The notes beneath the pieces were generated by a model. The model saw only the letters and a program-made list of their open reading frames with translations, ran no database searches and was not told where the DNA came from. The position numbers were made by a program, and so were the translations under genes. Positions 26,379 through 35,030 of a DNA stretch of 64,000 nucleotides are shown in pieces (positions within the stretch are counted from its first letter, which is position 1; the number at the start of each line of letters is the position of its first letter). Origin of the DNA: Roseomonas alba (lineage in GTDB: Bacteria; Pseudomonadota; Alphaproteobacteria; Acetobacterales; Acetobacteraceae). Where the stretch lies: positions 248,001-312,000 of the forward strand of contig NZ_JAHYBZ010000005.1 of assembly GCF_019430885.1 (NCBI RefSeq), read 5' to 3'.

Positions 26379-26465
26379 ATGAGTCCCGACAGCGAATTCG
26401 TCCAGCGCGACCGCGCGGCCCATCCCGCCGCGGTCACACCGATCTACAAGACCAGCGTTTACCGT
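26379..26465 (+). pseudogene. Possible N-terminal stump of a PLP-dependent (Cys/Met-type) enzyme gene
   Basis: From the ATG at 26379 the frame reads SEFVQRDRAAHPAAVTPIYK then TSVYR, resembling the N-terminal PIYKTS region of Cys/Met-metabolism PLP enzymes. Similarity ends at about 26465, where IS3-related sequence begins. Too short for firm assignment. Confidence 0.3.
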
Positions 26466-26562
26466 GGACGGCACCGGCCGCCTCTGAGGTGGTCTCCAAC
26501 CGTCGGACAGTTTGACGGTCTGGATAAGCTCGGTCCTGGTCGTCGTCAGGCCGCCAATGTCG

Positions 26563-27272
26563 TCATCCCAGTTGCCCCATACGCATCGTCGGAGGGCGCC
26601 CGGCAAGCACGCTGTGTGGGCGTTCGGCATTGTAGTAGCCGATCCACTTCGGTCAGCCCGGCCCGCTGCAGCACGCCGGTGAAGCGCGGCGAGGTGAACT
26701 GGCCGTCCCGGTTAGTGTTGAAGATCTCAGGCCGCCCGAACCGCGCCAACGCCTCCTCCAGCGCCTCCAGGCAACACTCCACGTCCAGCGCGTTCGACAC
26801 CCGCCAGGACAGCACCTTCCGCGTCGCCCAGTCCATCACCGCCACCGGGCAGAGGAAGCAGCGCCGCATCGGCAGGTAGGTGATGTCGGCGCACCAGACC
26901 TGGTTCGGCCGCTCGATCGCCAGGTCCCGCAGCGGGTAGGGGAAGATCCGGTGCTCCGGATGCGGCATGCTGGTCCGCGGCCGCACGTGGATCGGCGCCA
27001 GGCCCATCTTCGCCATCAACCGCCGGATCCGCTTGCGGCCGACGGCATAGCTCCCGCGCCGCAGGTGCCGCGCCATCGGCCGCGAGCCGTACCACGGCGT
27101 CTCCAGGAACTGTCCGTCAATCAGCCGCATCAGTTCCAGATTCAGCGGCGTCTCCCCACCAGGCCGGTGGTAGAACCCCCGACCGGCTGATCGAGACCAG
27201 CTTGCACTGGCACACGATCGACAGCCGTGGGTGCCCCTGCTCGATCACCTGGCGTCGCCGATCAAGGCTCAT
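26563..27272 (-). mobile_element. IS3-family orfB scar, frameshifted and internally deleted
   Basis: OrfB start MSLDRRRQVIEQGHPRLSIV, then SISRSG, followed by a frameshift near 27175. The second piece is a long in-frame block: LIDGQFLETPWYGSRPMARH, KRIRRLMAKMGLAPIH and the DDE-core text QVWCADITYLPM with the first Asp. After RFTGVLQRAG it jumps to the C-terminal YYNAERPHSVLAG in another frame, so the segment with the last catalytic residue is deleted. orfA is missing. Inactive. Confidence 0.88.
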
Positions 27273-27614
27273 CGACCGGACGGCTTGGCCAAAAAGTCCG
27301 GTGCACCAGCAGCAGGCCGCATAGCCTTCAACCAAGGTGAGCCAGACATTCCAATCCTAAGCACCCTCCTCCGTCTCAAATCATCCGACGACGGATAATC
27401 GGGTCGATAGCACGTCGCAGTTTCTGATCTGGGCGGATGAGCGCCCGCCACCGATCCCGACGATCGGGGCAACCAGCATTCCCAAGGAGCCCTGGCCGGA
27501 TCGGTGGGAAACACGCTGGTAGAAGACGCAGGTGCCCGAACGAGTGGCCCTCACGTCGGAGCAGATGTCAGGTTCAGGACCTATCTGACGACGGACAGGG
27601 CGGCGCGCCATGTC
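27273..27614. other. Gene-free stretch behind the IS3 scar
   Basis: About 340 bases without a recognisable gene. A short direct repeat, ATC(C/T)GACGACGGA, occurs near 27383 and 27583. It is too short to call a target-site duplication with confidence. Probably decayed mobile DNA. Confidence 0.4.
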
Positions 27615-28565
27615 CTATGATACCCCATCGGTGTCGAGTACGGCCTGGACTGCGGCGGGATCGCACCTGACGGTCACGTTCGCACGTTCGAGCTGAAGCT
27701 TCATCGGCACACGGCTGTCGAGGTTCTCCCAGCCGCGGTTCAGCGCCTCATTGATCTCCTCCAGCGTCAGGTTGCACAGGCGCATCGGCACGCCGAGGTC
27801 GCGGCCCATGCTGACCGCGAGGGAGACATCCTTGTGCGCAAGCTTGAGCGAGAAGGCCGGCGGATCGTAGTGATCGACCATGAACTGGTCGGCCAGGCGG
27901 TCGAAGGTACGCCGGCGCCCAAGCGCGCCCTGGCGCACCGCGCTCCACAACTCCAGCGGATCCATGCCCGCCTTCACGCCCATCGAGAAGACCTCGGCCA
28001 TCACCGTCTGGATCGCATAGCCGGCCATGTTGTGCACGAGCTTTGCGACGGTGGCGCTGCCAATCGGGCCGATGTAGCGCGCCTGGTCGCCGAAGGCGTC
28101 GAGCACCGGCTTATACTTCTCGTAAATGGCTCGATCGCCGCCAACCCAGATGGCGAGCCGGCCTGTCTCAGCACCCTTCGGGCCGCCGCTGACCGGCGCG
28201 TCGAAGCCGTGCGCGCCCTTCTCGGCCAGGGCGGCCGCGAAGCGGCGCACCAGCGCCTGCGAGTTGGTGGTGAGGTCGAACCAGGCCGCGCCCTTCCGCA
28301 CGCCGGCCAGGATGCCATCGGGGCCGAAGGCCACCGGCTCGACCTCCTTCGGGCCGGGTAGCGAGGTGAAGATGACCTCGCATTGCTCGGCGACCGCCTT
28401 CGGGCTGTCCGCCCAGATGGCATCGGCGGCCAGGCGATTGGCCCCCGCCTCGCGCCGGACGTCGTGGATCACAAGCTGATGGCCGGCCTTCTGCAGGTTG
28501 GCCGCCATGAAGGCGCCCATGGTGCCGAGGCCGATGAATCCGACCTTCATCGCGGGATCAGACAT
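27615..28565 (-). CDS. 3-Hydroxyisobutyrate dehydrogenase-family oxidoreductase
   Basis: 316 aa beta-hydroxyacid dehydrogenase. N-terminal Rossmann motif VGFIGLGTMGAFMAANLQKA, substrate-binding segment FDAPVSGGPKGAETG, and catalytic Lys in GSATVAKLVHNMAG. Family members oxidise 3-hydroxyisobutyrate, tartronate semialdehyde, sulfolactaldehyde and similar acids with NAD(P). It is the last gene of the liv-type operon and overlaps the CMD-family gene by 8 bases. The specific substrate is not deducible. Confidence 0.9.
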   Translation of the reverse strand: MSDPAMKVGFIGLGTMGAFMAANLQKAGHQLVIHDVRREAGANRLAADAIWADSPKAVAEQCEVIFTSLPGPKEVEPVAFGPDGILAGVRKGAAWFDLTTNSQALVRRFAAALAEKGAHGFDAPVSGGPKGAETGRLAIWVGGDRAIYEKYKPVLDAFGDQARYIGPIGSATVAKLVHNMAGYAIQTVMAEVFSMGVKAGMDPLELWSAVRQGALGRRRTFDRLADQFMVDHYDPPAFSLKLAHKDVSLAVSMGRDLGVPMRLCNLTLEEINEALNRGWENLDSRVPMKLQLERANVTVRCDPAAVQAVLDTDGVS

Positions 28566-28887
28566 CGCGCTTCTCGAACACGTTGGTGGCCACGCTCGCG
28601 CCCGTCATGCCCGCCGGCCAGCCGGCATAGAAGGCGAGATGCGTGACGAGTTCCGCGATCTCGTCCCGCGTCACGCCGTTGTCGAGTGCCCGGCCGATAT
28701 GGGTCTCGAGCTGCTCGGGCCGGTAGGTGGCGACGAGCGCGGCGACGGTGATCAGGCTGCGATCGCGCTTCGACAGGCCCGGGCGTTCCCAAAGGTCCCC
28801 GTAGAGGACGCCTTCGGTATAAGCGACCAGCGCCGGCGCGGTCTTGCGGACCCGATCTCGCTGCGCCGAGGTTGGGATCTTGGCCAT
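28558..28887 (-). CDS. Carboxymuconolactone decarboxylase-family protein
   Basis: 109 aa all-helical protein from the ATG at 28887, preceded by GGAG at a suitable distance. Upstream in-frame ATGs at 28899 and 28935 lack such a site. CMD landmarks are WERPGLSKRDRSLITVAALV and LVTHLAFYAGWPAGMTG. The AhpD-type Cys-x-x-Cys is absent, so a decarboxylase-like or isomerase-like role is likelier than peroxidase partner activity. It is located between a liv-type receptor and a dehydrogenase gene in one operon. Confidence 0.88.
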   Translation of the reverse strand: MAKIPTSAQRDRVRKTAPALVAYTEGVLYGDLWERPGLSKRDRSLITVAALVATYRPEQLETHIGRALDNGVTRDEIAELVTHLAFYAGWPAGMTGASVATNVFEKRDV

Positions 28888-28957
28888 ATCGTGCTCCATC
28901 CAGGGGTGATGAAAGCGCGTGGCCGGGCGTCGCACCGGCCACGCGTCAGGCTGTCTG

Positions 28958-30199
28958 TCAGGTCCGTCGCGGCCAGACGGCTTCGGCGACGGCGGATTGC
29001 GACGGGTAGACGGTCACCGGCCGCCCGCCTTGCCACTGCACGACCATCAGCCCGGCATTCTCGCGCAGCCCGTTGGCGTCGAACTTGATGCGCCGGCCGG
29101 GGAAATACGCCGCCGGCCCGTCGGTCACGTCCATGGTGCGGATCGCCTGGGCCACCGCGTTGCGGTCGGCACGCCGTGCGGCCTCCAGCGCATACTTCAC
29201 GATCCACATGTCGCCATAGGTCGAGATCGCGTTCTGCGTCATCCAGGGCTCGTTGGTCTCGCGCCGCCACTCCTCGATGATCTGTTCCTGGCCCTTGGCG
29301 TCCCAGTTCGCGACAACGGTCATCAGGCCTTCGAGCTGCTCCGCGCCCACATTCTGCAGCATATCGGTCTGCGCCACCGCGATGCCGTTCGCGATGGTCG
29401 GCAGCCGCCCGCGACCGAGCCCGAATTCGTTCATCTTCTCGATCACCAGCTTGGCGTCGGAGATGACGGTGACTGGGAAGATCAGCATGTCCGGCCGGCG
29501 CGAGCGTATGCGCTGCACCAGCTGCGTCGCGTCCGACAGCGGGGGGGTGAAGGTCTCGTCCACCACCACGCGCACGCCGAACCGGGCCTGCGCCTCCTGC
29601 CGGATCGGCTCGACGAAGGAGATCGAGGCGGCGGTGTTGTCGGTCAGGATGCCGACCGTCTCCGGCCGCCGGCCCGATGCGCTCTGCGCGAGCTGCATCA
29701 GGGTCGGGATCGCCTCCCGCGCCTGGTCACCCGCGCGCGAGGAGGTCTGGAAGACGTAGCGGAAGCCGCGCCCGGTGATGAGGTCGGAGTAGGACAGCGT
29801 GAGCATCAGCAGCTCCGCCCGCTCCGTCACCTCGGTCGCGGCGAGGGTGAAGGAGCTGAGATAGGCGCCGGTCGCGGCGACCATGTCGGGTTCCTGCGCG
29901 ACCATGCGCTGCGCAGCGTTCTTCGCCTTCTCCGTGCTGTCGCCGGCATCGAGTACGACGAGGCGCATGCGAGCCCCGTTCAGCGCCGCGACGCCGCCGC
30001 GCTCATTGATGTGGCGCACGGCGAGCTCGGCGCCGCGACGCATGATCTCGCCGAAGCGCGCCCAGGGTCCGGACAGGGGCACGAGCAGCCCCACCTTCAC
30101 CTCGGCTGGCGCCTGCGCCTGCCCGATCCGTACCGTGAGGCCGGTCGCCGCCGTCAGGCCGAGCGTCGCCGCCATCACATCGCGCCGTGTCTGCGTCAT
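28958..30199 (-). CDS. Periplasmic receptor of liv-type ABC transporter
   Basis: 413 aa type I receptor (HAAT family). Start ATG at 30199 gives the leader TQTRRDVMAATLGLTAATGL with a twin-arginine-like pair. Mature domain begins VKVGLLVPLSGPWARFGEIM, typical of LivJ-like receptors. Such proteins bind branched-chain amino acids, amides, urea or aromatic acids. It lies 29 bases after livF. The enzymes encoded downstream suggest an organic acid rather than an amino acid, which is inference. Confidence 0.92.
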   Translation of the reverse strand: MTQTRRDVMAATLGLTAATGLTVRIGQAQAPAEVKVGLLVPLSGPWARFGEIMRRGAELAVRHINERGGVAALNGARMRLVVLDAGDSTEKAKNAAQRMVAQEPDMVAATGAYLSSFTLAATEVTERAELLMLTLSYSDLITGRGFRYVFQTSSRAGDQAREAIPTLMQLAQSASGRRPETVGILTDNTAASISFVEPIRQEAQARFGVRVVVDETFTPPLSDATQLVQRIRSRRPDMLIFPVTVISDAKLVIEKMNEFGLGRGRLPTIANGIAVAQTDMLQNVGAEQLEGLMTVVANWDAKGQEQIIEEWRRETNEPWMTQNAISTYGDMWIVKYALEAARRADRNAVAQAIRTMDVTDGPAAYFPGRRIKFDANGLRENAGLMVVQWQGGRPVTVYPSQSAVAEAVWPRRT

Positions 30200-30228
30200 G
30201 TCGTGGCCTCCCTTGCCATGTCGCGCCG

Positions 30229-30933
30229 TCACAGGCCGAGATAGGCCTGCCGCACGCGGTCGTCGCCGCTGAGAACCTCGTAGTCGCCTTCGAGGGCGAT
30301 GCGCCCGCCCTCGAGCACGTAGCCGCGATCGGCGGAGGCCAGCGCCTCCGCCACGCGCTGTTCGACCAGCAGGATCGCGATACCGTCGCGGTGGATCTCG
30401 GCCAGGCGCTCGAAAATCTGCTCCGAGATTGCCGGCGCGAGGCCCATCGAGGGTTCGTCGAGCATCAGCAGGCGCGGCGAGGAGGCGAGGCCGCGCGCAA
30501 TCGCCACCATCTGCTGCTGCCCGCCCGAGAGCGTGCCGGCCGGCTGGCCGCTGCGCTCGCCCAGGATCGGAAAGAGGTCGAGGATCCGGCGCCGGTTGCG
30601 GACCCAGTCGCGCCGCCCGGCCGCGGTGCTGGCGCCCATCTCAAGATTGTCCATCACGCTCAGCGAGGGGAAGACCTGCCGCCCCTCCGGCACATGCGCG
30701 ATGCCGAGATGCGGACGCTCGGACGGGCGTACCGCCAGCAGGTCCCGCCCGTCGAAGCGGATCCGCCCGGCGGTCGGGGACAGGATGCCGGAGATGGTCT
30801 TGAACAGCGTTGTCTTGCCTGCACCGTTCGGGCCGACGATGGATACGAACTCGCCGGCCTCGACGCGGATCGACAGGCCCTTCAGCACGGTCGGGCCACC
30901 ATAGCCGGCGTGCAGATCCTCGATCTCAAGCAT
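30229..30933 (-). CDS. livF: Liv-type ABC transporter ATPase (LivF)
   Basis: 234 aa ATPase with canonical motifs: Walker A GPNGAGKTTL, signature LSGGQQQMVAIARGL and Walker B LLMLDEPSMGLAP. Standard LivF length. Overlaps the upstream livM-livG fusion gene by 8 bases. It would pair with the divergent LivG half, so the transporter probably has one canonical and one degenerate nucleotide site. Confidence 0.94.
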   Translation of the reverse strand: MLEIEDLHAGYGGPTVLKGLSIRVEAGEFVSIVGPNGAGKTTLFKTISGILSPTAGRIRFDGRDLLAVRPSERPHLGIAHVPEGRQVFPSLSVMDNLEMGASTAAGRRDWVRNRRRILDLFPILGERSGQPAGTLSGGQQQMVAIARGLASSPRLLMLDEPSMGLAPAISEQIFERLAEIHRDGIAILLVEQRVAEALASADRGYVLEGGRIALEGDYEVLSGDDRVRQAYLGL

Positions 30934-32695
30934 CGGCGCGCTGCCACTTCTTGCCGAGATAGGCCTCGATCACGGCGGGGTTTCGCATCACGTCCGCCGG
31001 CGCGCCTTCCGACAGCAGCGCGCCGTGGTCGAGCACGATGAAGCGGTCCACCAGGCGCACCATGGCATGCATGGTGTGCTCGATGATGACGATGGTGATG
31101 CCCCGTGCGGCGAGGCGACGGATGACAACGAGCAGCACCTCGACCTCCGGCGCGCCGAGGCCGGCCAGCGTCTCGTCCAGCAGCAGGATGCGCGGCTGGC
31201 CGGCGAGCGCGCGGGCGATCTCCATCAGCCGCAGTTGGAGATTGGTCAGCCCGCCGGCGAGTTGCCTGACATCGCGGTCCAGCCCGACCAGGCGCAGCGC
31301 ATCGGCAGTGACGGCGCGCGCTTCGTCCAGCGTGCGGGTGCGGGCGAAGGCGCCGACCATCACGTTGTCGGCGATTGTCAGGCGCGGGAAGGGCCGCATG
31401 ATCTGGAAGGTGCGGCCGGCGCCGGCGCGGCAGACCTTGTGCGGCCGCCAGCCGACGATGCTGCGGCCCTCGAGCAGGATCTCGCCCTCGTCTGGTCGCA
31501 GGAAGCCGTTCAGGAGGTTGAAGACCGTCGTCTTCCCTGCGCCGTTCGGGCCGATGATGCCGAGGATCTCGCCCTGGCGGACCGCGAAGCTCATCTGCTG
31601 CACCGCGCGCAGGCCGGAGAAGGATTTCGAGAGGTTGCGCACCTCGAGGATGACGGGAGCATCGGCCGCGGGTTGGGTGCGCGGCGGGGCTGCGTCGGTC
31701 GGCGCTTCGACGGCGCTCGCCTCCGGTGCGGGTGGCGCGCGGCGGCGCGCCAGCGCATCCGCGACGCGCCAGAACACGCCCTCGGGCGCGACCAATACCA
31801 CGGCGATGATGGCGGCGCCGAAAACGAAGCCCTGGATTCCCGGGATGGTCGCGCCAAGCTCCGCCTGCAGCACCTCGCTGAGCGGGATCAGCACGACCGA
31901 GCCGATGACCGGACCCCAGGGTGTCGCGATGCCGCCGAACATCGTGACCGTCAGCGCCTGGGCCGAGACCAGCATGCCGAACACGGCCTCGGGCGTCACG
32001 ACGAGCAGGATCACGGCGTAGAAGCCCCCGATCGCCGAAGCGAGGCCGCCACTCATGACGATCGCGACCAGCTTGGTGCGCCATGTGTCGATCCCCGCCG
32101 CCTCCGCCGCCGCCTCGTTCTGCTTGATGGCAATGAGGGAGAGGCCGAAGCGCGCGCGCTCCACCGCGATGGTCAGAGCCATCGCGCCGCCAAGCAGCGC
32201 GACGGCGATCCAGCCATAGATGCGCGCATCGGCGAACTGCATGAAGGCGGGCCCATCCTCCCGCCGCATCGGCAGCGAGACCTCCTGGTAGCCGAGCCAC
32301 AGGAAGACATGCAGCAGCGCCAACGGATAGGCGAGCATGGCCAGCGCGAAGTAATGCCCGCGCAGCCGGAAGGTCGGTACGCCGATCACCACCCCCGCCA
32401 GGCAGCCGAGCAGCCCGGCGACCGGAATGCCGATCCAGGGCGAGACGTGCCATTCGGCAAAGGCGAGCGCGACCGCATAGGCGCCGAGCCCGAAGAAGGA
32501 CGCGTGCCCGAAGGAGATCAGCCCGCTGTAGCCGCTGAGCAGGTTCCAGGCGAGGCCGAACACCGCCCAGATCGGCACGATGGTCAACACCAGGCGGTAG
32601 TAGGAGTTTGTCACGAGCAGGAAGGCGAGCGCCCAAAGCGCGAGGAAGGCGGCCACCGGCAGCACGGTCCGCAGCAGGGGGCGGGGGACGAACAT
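30926..32695 (-). CDS. Fused liv-type permease and ATPase (LivM-LivG)
   Basis: 589 aa. Residues about 1-320 are a LivM permease (NLLSGYSGLISFGHASFFGL, TMFGGIATPWGPVIGS). A proline/alanine-rich linker (about 322-350) leads into a LivG ATPase (about 352-585) with Walker A GPNGAGKTTVFNLL and the LivG-type segment AGRTFQIMRPFPRLT. The signature loop reads GGLTNLQLRLMEIARAL in place of LSxGQ, and Walker B is LLLDETLAGL with Thr for Pro. This resembles the known LivG variants lacking LSGGQ. The fusion fixes 1:1 stoichiometry. It lies 4 bases after livH. Confidence 0.92.
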   Translation of the reverse strand: MFVPRPLLRTVLPVAAFLALWALAFLLVTNSYYRLVLTIVPIWAVFGLAWNLLSGYSGLISFGHASFFGLGAYAVALAFAEWHVSPWIGIPVAGLLGCLAGVVIGVPTFRLRGHYFALAMLAYPLALLHVFLWLGYQEVSLPMRREDGPAFMQFADARIYGWIAVALLGGAMALTIAVERARFGLSLIAIKQNEAAAEAAGIDTWRTKLVAIVMSGGLASAIGGFYAVILLVVTPEAVFGMLVSAQALTVTMFGGIATPWGPVIGSVVLIPLSEVLQAELGATIPGIQGFVFGAAIIAVVLVAPEGVFWRVADALARRRAPPAPEASAVEAPTDAAPPRTQPAADAPVILEVRNLSKSFSGLRAVQQMSFAVRQGEILGIIGPNGAGKTTVFNLLNGFLRPDEGEILLEGRSIVGWRPHKVCRAGAGRTFQIMRPFPRLTIADNVMVGAFARTRTLDEARAVTADALRLVGLDRDVRQLAGGLTNLQLRLMEIARALAGQPRILLLDETLAGLGAPEVEVLLVVIRRLAARGITIVIIEHTMHAMVRLVDRFIVLDHGALLSEGAPADVMRNPAVIEAYLGKKWQRADA

Positions 32696-32699
32696 CGCT

Positions 32700-33662
32700 T
32701 CAGGTCCGTTCTACAGAGCGGCCGAAGAAGCCTTGGGGGCGCAGCAGCACGATCAGCAGGAAGACGACGAAGATCGCGGTGTTCTGCAATTGCGTCGGCA
32801 GCACGAGCGTCGAGAGCTGCTGGATCAGCCCGATCACCATGCCGCCCCAAAACGCCCCGCCGATGCTACCCATGCCGCCGAGCACGACGCCGGCATACAT
32901 CACGATGACGTATTCGAGGCCGACATAGGGCGTGAAGGGATAGGAGGAGGCCAGAAGGCCGCCCGCGATCGCGGTGATGCCGACACCGAGCGCGAAGGCG
33001 ACGCGGTGCGCGCGTTCCACGTCGATGCCCATGTAGATCGCGGCCTGCGGATTGTCGGCCGCGGCGCGCAGCGTCTTGCCGAGACGCGTCCGGTTGATGA
33101 AGAGCAGGAGGCCGATCGCCACCGCCACCGAGACCAGCGCCGCGATCGCACGCGCCTTGTTGACGAAGATGGTGAGGTAGCCGTCCTCGAGCAATGGCCC
33201 GATCTCGAAGGCCGAGGAGGAGAGCGGCGTGCGAATCGACACGGGCACCGAGCCCAGCACGAACAGCCCGCCATTCTGCAGGATCAGCGCGATGCCAAGG
33301 GTCAGCAGGAGCTGTGCGTAGTGCCCCTCGCCTTCCAGCGCCGTGACGCGCATGCCGGTGACGCGCGAGAGCAGCAGCCGGTGCACCGCCCAAGCAAAGA
33401 GGAAGAGCGGCGGTCCCGCGAGGATCGCGGCGATATAGGGCCCTCCATAGGGCCCGAAGGCCGCCTGCACGCCGAGCGCGGTAAACAGGTAGAAAGCGGC
33501 GTACATGCCGCACATCATGAAGTCGCCCTGAGCGAAGTTGATCACGCGCATGACGCCGAAGATCAGGCCGAGGCCTACGCACATCAGCCCATAGAGCGCA
33601 CCGACCAGCAGGCCCGCATTCAGGGCCTGGAGCACGTCCTCGAGGAGCTGCGCCATCGGCAT
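32700..33662 (-). CDS. livH: Liv-type ABC transporter permease (LivH)
   Basis: 320 aa inner-membrane permease with about eight spans. Landmarks: GALYGLMCVGLGLIFGVMRV, NFAQGDFMMCGMYAAF and MYAGVVLGGMGSIGGAFWGG. Start taken at 33662; a second ATG at 33656 is equally possible. It is the first gene of livH-livMG-livF-receptor-CMD-dehydrogenase. A TGGTATCGATATCA palindrome sits in the region between it and the lacI-type gene. Confidence 0.93.
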   Translation of the reverse strand: MPMAQLLEDVLQALNAGLLVGALYGLMCVGLGLIFGVMRVINFAQGDFMMCGMYAAFYLFTALGVQAAFGPYGGPYIAAILAGPPLFLFAWAVHRLLLSRVTGMRVTALEGEGHYAQLLLTLGIALILQNGGLFVLGSVPVSIRTPLSSSAFEIGPLLEDGYLTIFVNKARAIAALVSVAVAIGLLLFINRTRLGKTLRAAADNPQAAIYMGIDVERAHRVAFALGVGITAIAGGLLASSYPFTPYVGLEYVIVMYAGVVLGGMGSIGGAFWGGMVIGLIQQLSTLVLPTQLQNTAIFVVFLLIVLLRPQGFFGRSVERT

Positions 33663-33814
33663 CGCGTTAGTGCCCCGCCTGGGGCCGCAGCGATGCGTCG
33701 GGGGCAGGTGAGGGGCTGCGGGCCGCCGTCGCCCGGCGCGGCGCAATCTGCGTCATGCGGCCGGAATCGACGCCGCCGAGCCTGTAGCCCGTCGTCATGC
33801 GTTTCCCCTCGATG

Positions 33815-33828
33815 TTCTACCGATATCG
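33815..33828. promoter_or_regulatory. Weak LacI-type operator candidate
   Basis: ttctaccgatatcg matches the inferred TGATATCGATATCA pattern at 10 of 14 positions. It lies between the stronger site at 33902 and livH. Confidence 0.3.
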
Positions 33829-33901
33829 CGGGCGCTCCGCTGATCCCGGCTGGCTTGACGGGATGCTAGCGACGCCCGACGGGCCAGCGCAATCCGAAAT
33901 A

Positions 33902-33915
33902 TGGTATCGATATCA
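33902..33915. promoter_or_regulatory. LacI-type operator candidate upstream of the liv operon
   Basis: tggtatcgatatca, a near-perfect palindrome centred on CG as in LacI-family operators. Related sites occur at 37698-37711 and 37599-37612, in the divergent promoter of the SDR and Bug/MmgE operons. Confidence 0.6.
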
Positions 33916-33929
33916 TTCGGCGCGGCGCG

Positions 33930-34919
33930 CTACGTGCTCGCCCGCTGGATGATCTCGAAGCCAAGATCGACGCGGACACGCTCCGACGAACGTCCGTGGA
34001 TGCGGTCCAGAAGGATCTCAGCGCTGCGCCGCCCGACCTCGAGGCGCGGCAGTCGCACGGTGGTGATCGCGGGGTTGAGCTGGCGCAGCAGGTCGATATC
34101 GTCGAAGCTCGCGATGGCGACGCGCCCGGGGACTGCCCAGACGCGCCGCTGGCATTCCAGCAGCGCACCGACGGCCAGCACGTCTCCCGCGAAGAAGACG
34201 GCATCGACGCTCGGCGTCATCTCGACCAGGCGGACGATCGCCTCGCAGCCGGACGGCAGGCCGGGCGGCATCTCGAGCATGATGCGCGGATCCGCCGGCA
34301 GGCCGGCCTCCGCGAGCGCCGCGCTGTAGCCCCTGCGGCGTTCCTGCGAACGCTCGTTGTGCGCGAGCGGCAGCGTGACGAGCCCGATGCGCCGGTAGCC
34401 CAGCCGCAGGAGGTGCAGCGTCATCGCCCGCGCCGCATCCACGTTGGAATAGCTGACCACCATGTCGAGCGGGTCGTCGGTCAGGGTCCCATTCTCGACG
34501 ACCGGCACGCCGGACCGCCGGATCAGCGCGCGCAGCGCCGGCGTGTGCGTCGTGTTGTGCAGCACGAGCCCAGCCACCCGCTGCGCCACGAAGGCAGTGA
34601 CGAGCGCCTCCTCCTCGGCGGGGCTGTAGCCGCTGTCGGCCACCATGAGGTGATGACCGTGCCGCCGCAGCACGTCCGAGATGCCCTGGATGGTGTCGGA
34701 GAAAAGGGTGTTGCGAATGCTCGGCACGACGAGGCCAGCAACGTTCGAGCGATTGGAGGACAGGTTCCCCGCCAATCGGTTCGGCACGTAGCCGATGGCG
34801 CTGACCGCCTCCTCCACGCGGCGCCGCACCTCGGGCGAGACCCGGTCCGGGCTGTTCAGCGCGCGGGAGACGGTCATGGTGGAGACGCCGGCGCGCTCGG
34901 CGACGTCGCGCATCCGCAT
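33930..34919 (-). CDS. LacI-family transcription regulator
   Basis: 329 aa from the ATG at 34919, which follows GGAGAAGG. The N-terminal helix-turn-helix and hinge are RMRDVAERAGVSTMTVSRAL and YVPNRLAGNLSSNRSNVAGL. The remainder is a periplasmic-binding-fold sensor (VPSIRNTLFSDTIQGISDVL, FFAGDVLAVGALLECQR), closest in style to GntR/IdnR-type LacI regulators that sense sugar acids. It lies between the SDR gene and the liv operon on the same strand. Matching palindromes in three promoter positions suggest it controls the whole 27.6-40.2 kb module. Confidence 0.92.
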   Translation of the reverse strand: MRMRDVAERAGVSTMTVSRALNSPDRVSPEVRRRVEEAVSAIGYVPNRLAGNLSSNRSNVAGLVVPSIRNTLFSDTIQGISDVLRRHGHHLMVADSGYSPAEEEALVTAFVAQRVAGLVLHNTTHTPALRALIRRSGVPVVENGTLTDDPLDMVVSYSNVDAARAMTLHLLRLGYRRIGLVTLPLAHNERSQERRRGYSAALAEAGLPADPRIMLEMPPGLPSGCEAIVRLVEMTPSVDAVFFAGDVLAVGALLECQRRVWAVPGRVAIASFDDIDLLRQLNPAITTVRLPRLEVGRRSAEILLDRIHGRSSERVRVDLGFEIIQRAST

Positions 34920-35030
34920 CGCCCCTTCTCCGGGGCGCTTCCCACGCATCCGCCCGTCGCCTGCCGCCGCCCGTCCGGGCGGCTCGCCGTCATCCATGCG
35001 CCGAATCGATCCCCTTCCGCCTCGCTCCCT

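Noticed and set aside
27383-27597. Direct repeat ATC(C/T)GACGACGGA as possible target-site duplication
   Set aside because: Only about 12 bases with a mismatch, not at the edges of a definable element.
31025-33869. Long plus-strand frames opposite livMG and livH
   Set aside because: Glutamine/arginine/histidine-rich shadows with no family motifs. The opposite frames encode a complete ABC transporter.
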